Part shown: piece by piece, positions 14,749 through 17,151 of the stretch
Numbering within the stretch: the first letter of the stretch is position 1
How the letters are laid out: each line of letters begins with the position of its first letter
Assembly: GCA_903901375.1 (NCBI GenBank)
Contig: CAIUQV010000578.1
Location: 1 to 17,151 of the forward strand
Length of the DNA stretch: 17,151 bases
Direction: 5' to 3'
Origin: an uncultured Ignavibacteriota bacterium
GTDB taxonomy: Bacteria; Bacteroidota; Ignavibacteria; Tepidaquicellales; Tepidaquicellaceae
Notes under the pieces: model-generated
Database searches by the model: none
Seen by the model: the letters and a program-made list of their open reading frames with translations, nothing else
What the model was told of the DNA's origin: nothing
Position numbers and translations under genes: made by a program

Positions 14749-15373
14749 ATGAAAACTTTTAAATTACTATTTCCTCTGTTCTTTGTACTTTTTATTATCG
14801 GCTGCGGTAAAAAGGTTGATACAAAATCTCCTGAAAAAGTTGAAGAAAATAAATTAGTAATAAATGATTATAAAACTAAGTCGGGAAAAGCATTTCAGGT
14901 TATATCTCGGAAGCTAAACGGTAGCCTTGCAGATATTTTCGTTGTCGGAAGTGGTTTCGAAAATTTCAGGGATACTCTGAAGTTTCTCGAAGCCGAACCT
15001 TTTTCATCTGCTTTTCTCGCTGATATAAATAATGATGGCTTCGAAGAACTGTATATCATTACGAAAAGTACCGGCTCTGGCTTCTTATCTCAATATACAC
15101 GCTGTTTCTTCTAATAAGGATAAAAGCTATTCGCTTATATCTGTTCAGACAATTGACGAAAAAGATACTCAGCCCGGTAAAGATTTCGAAGGATATATGG
15201 GTCACGATAAAATCACTGCGGAAAAAGATGCCATCGTACGTGAATTTCCGGTGTATAAACAGGGTGATACAAATGATAAGCCTACAGGCGGAAATCGTAA
15301 AATAATCTATAAATTGACTCAGGGGGAAAATTCTTTCCAGCTTAAAGTCGCTCCTAAAGATAGTTCAAAGTAG
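14749..15373 (+). pseudogene. PliI-like lysozyme inhibitor lipoprotein, broken by a one-base insertion
   Basis: The frame from ATG 14749 encodes a lipoprotein signal (FIIGC, Cys19), then ADINNDGFEELYI (91-103) and STGSG (107-111). It then runs into nonsense and stops at 15112-15114. The +1 frame carries the rest, to 15373. Removing one T at 15082-15083 gives TGSGSYLNIHAV and a continuous protein of 207 residues. The restored C-terminal half shows GYMGHD (148-153), VREFPVY (163-169), GDTNDKPTGGNRKI (172-185) and IYKL. This set, with the GSGSY motif, matches the PliI family of periplasmic inhibitors of invertebrate-type lysozyme as I recall it. The gene could be a recent pseudogene or hold a sequencing indel. 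As repaired, it would be an envelope-anchored defence protein. A terminator follows directly. Confidence 0.75.
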
Positions 15374-15383
15374 TTTCTTAAAC

Positions 15384-15420
15384 AAAAAAGTCCTGTTCAT
15401 TTTATAAACAGGACTTTTTT
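15384..15420. terminator. Bidirectional intrinsic terminator between convergent genes
   Basis: A perfect 14-bp stem (15384-15397 with 15407-15420) has a GTCCTGTT core, a 9-base loop and A6/T6 ends. It sits 11 bases after the PliI-like frame and 70 bases past the stop of the T9SS protein, so it can serve both strands. Confidence 0.85.
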
Positions 15421-15490
15421 ATCAACACTTTATTTCTCTGTCTGTTGAATACTTATCATTCTTACCGAAATTAATATCGATAGAATTTAA

Positions 15491-17107
15491 TTATTTTGTC
15501 AACATCATTCTCTTTGTAACAGTATAACTTTCGGTCTCTATCTTGTAAAAATAAACTCCACTCGATAATTCATTCGCATTCCATACTATTTCATAACTTC
15601 CGGCTTTTAGGTTCTTATTAATCGGTTCATCTACTAGTTTACCACTTATGTCATAAACCGATATTTTCACATTTGAACTTTTTGGTATATCAAAAGTAAT
15701 TCGTGTACTCGGATTGAATGGATTCGGATAGTTCTGCCTTAACTCAAATTTTAAAGGCGTTTGTGTGTATGTGTTTTCTGCTCCTGTAATATTTGTAAGT
15801 ACCGAAGTGTTGATTTCCTGATTTGGTGTCCCTGATCTGTCATCTGTCCATACAGGTATTATCTTTCCATTATAAACATCTATTCCAATATAATCACCGA
15901 TTCTTACATCACTGTTTACGTATGTTAATGGAAATGACTGGTTGCTCAGTCTCTGGTTTATCCATGTCGTACCATTGTCCGTTGAATATGCAATGTATGT
16001 GTTCACCGTTCCCGCACCTGTCCGTTCGTCATAATACATAGTGTAAAGATACCCGTTGGTGTCGCATTGTATCACTGGCCAGTACTGGTCATTCGTTGTC
16101 ACATCATTTATTCTTACTGGTGCTGCAAGCCAGTTTGCTCCTCCGTTTGTCGATTTCTGAAACCAGACATCATCTCCCGTCCCTTGTCTGTTGTCTGCCC
16201 ATACAACGTACACATTTCCTCTGCTGCTTCTGTTCGAATAGTCCACACATACAAATGGAAATGAAGTATTTGGCTGGCTCGTTACTGTACTTAAACTGTA
16301 ATCTGTTCCAAACGAAACTCCTCCGTTTGTCGAACGGTCAAACTTTATGCCGCTCGATGCCCATACTACATAAATATAAGAATTAGTTCCTACTGCGATG
16401 TTAGAACCCTGACCGGAAGTATTATCTCCTATATTAACAGCATCGCTCCAGTTCAATCCTGCATTCGTAGATTTTGTGAATTTTATTCCCATCCCTATCC
16501 TTGTCCAGGAAATGTACAAGGAATTGTAATTCGGACTTCCTGGCACAAGGTCACAGGTTATCCATTCCTTATCTTCAAAATTCCCGCTTGCAGCAGCTAC
16601 AGAAAACTTTACAAAATTCGCTCCGTTATTAGTTGATTTATATATGACAGTTTCACCTGTTGTATTTGTTGCTTCCCTCGAAGTTGTTGCAATGTAAAAA
16701 TCACCATTAGCATCTGTTGTTAATACTGGGTCACTCTGTGTTGCGTGACCGGGCATCGGGTCTGGCAGCAATTGCGATGCAGCCCACGTTAATCCTCCGT
16801 TCGTAGAAAATGTATATCCTATCCTCCTCACCGCAGGATTGTAACCAAGACCGAAATCTCTCCATGCCGCTACTACATAGTTGGGATTTGTTCTGCTTAT
16901 CCTTACAGACGGTTCATTCTGTGGTAATGATTGATTCGTTAAGTTAACATTTATAAATAAAGGATTGTCTGCATAATCAGGTTTGAAATTCATTCTCACT
17001 CTGTCTTTCTCGCGGTTCGTTGCGTGTGGTTCATTTGTGTTGTTCTGAGCAAATGATATATCGAAGATTAATAATAAGATAATGATTGAAAGTAAATTTT
17101 TATTCAT
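15491..17107 (-). CDS. Secreted Asp-box propeller protein with T9SS C-terminal sorting domain
   Basis: The protein has 538 residues. The signal peptide MNKNLLSIIILLLIFDISFA is followed by Q. Six Asp-box-like turns follow: STNGGLTW, STNNGANF, STNAGLNW, STNGGVSF, STNGGANW and STDNGTTW. This is the sialidase/BNR type of propeller, one box per blade. The last 85 or so residues are a type IX secretion sorting domain: FELRQNYPNPFNPSTRITF, a KISVYDISGKLV strand, GSYEIVWN, SSGVYFYKIE and the basic end VTKRMMLTK. The protein should therefore pass the outer membrane through the T9SS and be cleaved or anchored at the surface. I see no sialidase FRIP-type arginine motif near the N-terminus, so enzymatic activity is not supported; a binding or adhesion role is possible. 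Asn-Thr-rich sequence is typical of such exoproteins. It has its own -7 box. Confidence 0.85.
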   Translation of the reverse strand: MNKNLLSIIILLLIFDISFAQNNTNEPHATNREKDRVRMNFKPDYADNPLFINVNLTNQSLPQNEPSVRISRTNPNYVVAAWRDFGLGYNPAVRRIGYTFSTNGGLTWAASQLLPDPMPGHATQSDPVLTTDANGDFYIATTSREATNTTGETVIYKSTNNGANFVKFSVAAASGNFEDKEWITCDLVPGSPNYNSLYISWTRIGMGIKFTKSTNAGLNWSDAVNIGDNTSGQGSNIAVGTNSYIYVVWASSGIKFDRSTNGGVSFGTDYSLSTVTSQPNTSFPFVCVDYSNRSSRGNVYVVWADNRQGTGDDVWFQKSTNGGANWLAAPVRINDVTTNDQYWPVIQCDTNGYLYTMYYDERTGAGTVNTYIAYSTDNGTTWINQRLSNQSFPLTYVNSDVRIGDYIGIDVYNGKIIPVWTDDRSGTPNQEINTSVLTNITGAENTYTQTPLKFELRQNYPNPFNPSTRITFDIPKSSNVKISVYDISGKLVDEPINKNLKAGSYEIVWNANELSSGVYFYKIETESYTVTKRMMLTK

Positions 17108-17133
17108 ACAGTAATTATTTCTTTTGAGTTATA

Positions 17134-17141
17134 CAAATATA
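17134..17141 (-). promoter_or_regulatory. Putative -7 box (TATATTTG) for the T9SS protein
   Basis: It is an exact TAnnTTTG match 26 bases before the ATG at 17107. The expected -33 element falls beyond the window edge, so it cannot be checked. Confidence 0.45.
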
Positions 17142-17151
17142 ATCTATTGAT

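Noticed and set aside
15032..15373. A separate 113-residue plus-strand gene
   Set aside because: Its first part overlaps the PliI-like N-terminal half in another frame; the motifs show it is the displaced C-terminal half of the same gene.

Overview
The window is AT-rich and reads as a chromosome segment from a Bacteroidota/Chlorobi-group (FCB) bacterium, most likely an Ignavibacteria-like lineage. The best evidence is the 538-residue secreted protein at 15491-17107. It ends in a type IX secretion (T9SS) sorting domain that opens with QNYPNPFNPST, a form common in Ignavibacteria and relatives. A TonB-receptor-like barrel and several OMP signal peptides agree with this. So do TAnnTTTG (-7 type) promoter boxes in front of four genes and leaders that mostly lack strong Shine-Dalgarno sequences. 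The taxon is an inference from these traits, not from a marker gene.

Layout. (1) 1-2581, plus strand: the 3' part of a YfhO-family membrane protein, overlapping by 17 bp a GT9 (heptosyltransferase-type) glycosyltransferase; this is a surface glycan region. (2) 9371 down to 2556, minus strand: six tightly packed genes, probably one operon. In transcription order they are carbamate kinase, aspartate carbamoyltransferase, a ParB-fold protein resembling the SbnI/SerK free-serine kinases, a LolC/E-type permease, a LolD-type ATPase and a TonB-receptor-like barrel. The last gene overlaps the GT9 gene tail to tail by 26 bp. (3) 9372-9843: a small minus-strand ORF that seems to carry a one-base frameshift, then a strong nested-palindrome terminator. 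(4) 9844-13065, minus: a membrane protein with two DUF3592-like repeats, and a 758-residue secreted Asp-box propeller protein resembling GH74 enzymes. (5) 13066-13455: a cluster of five GC-rich palindromes (REP-like) and a bidirectional terminator. (6) 13456-14582, minus: two paralogous small outer-membrane beta-barrel proteins in tandem. (7) 14749-15373, plus: a lipoprotein resembling PliI lysozyme inhibitors, broken by a one-base insertion. (8) 15491-17107, minus: a secreted six-Asp-box protein with a T9SS tail.

Most of the window serves the cell envelope: glycan assembly, lipoprotein-type ABC export, outer membrane barrels, secreted propellers and a lysozyme inhibitor. The carbamoyl-phosphate pair and the serine-kinase-like gene are metabolic outsiders at the head of the Lol/TonB operon. 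That combination is the least expected feature here. No tRNA, rRNA, CRISPR array, integrase or transposase gene was seen.
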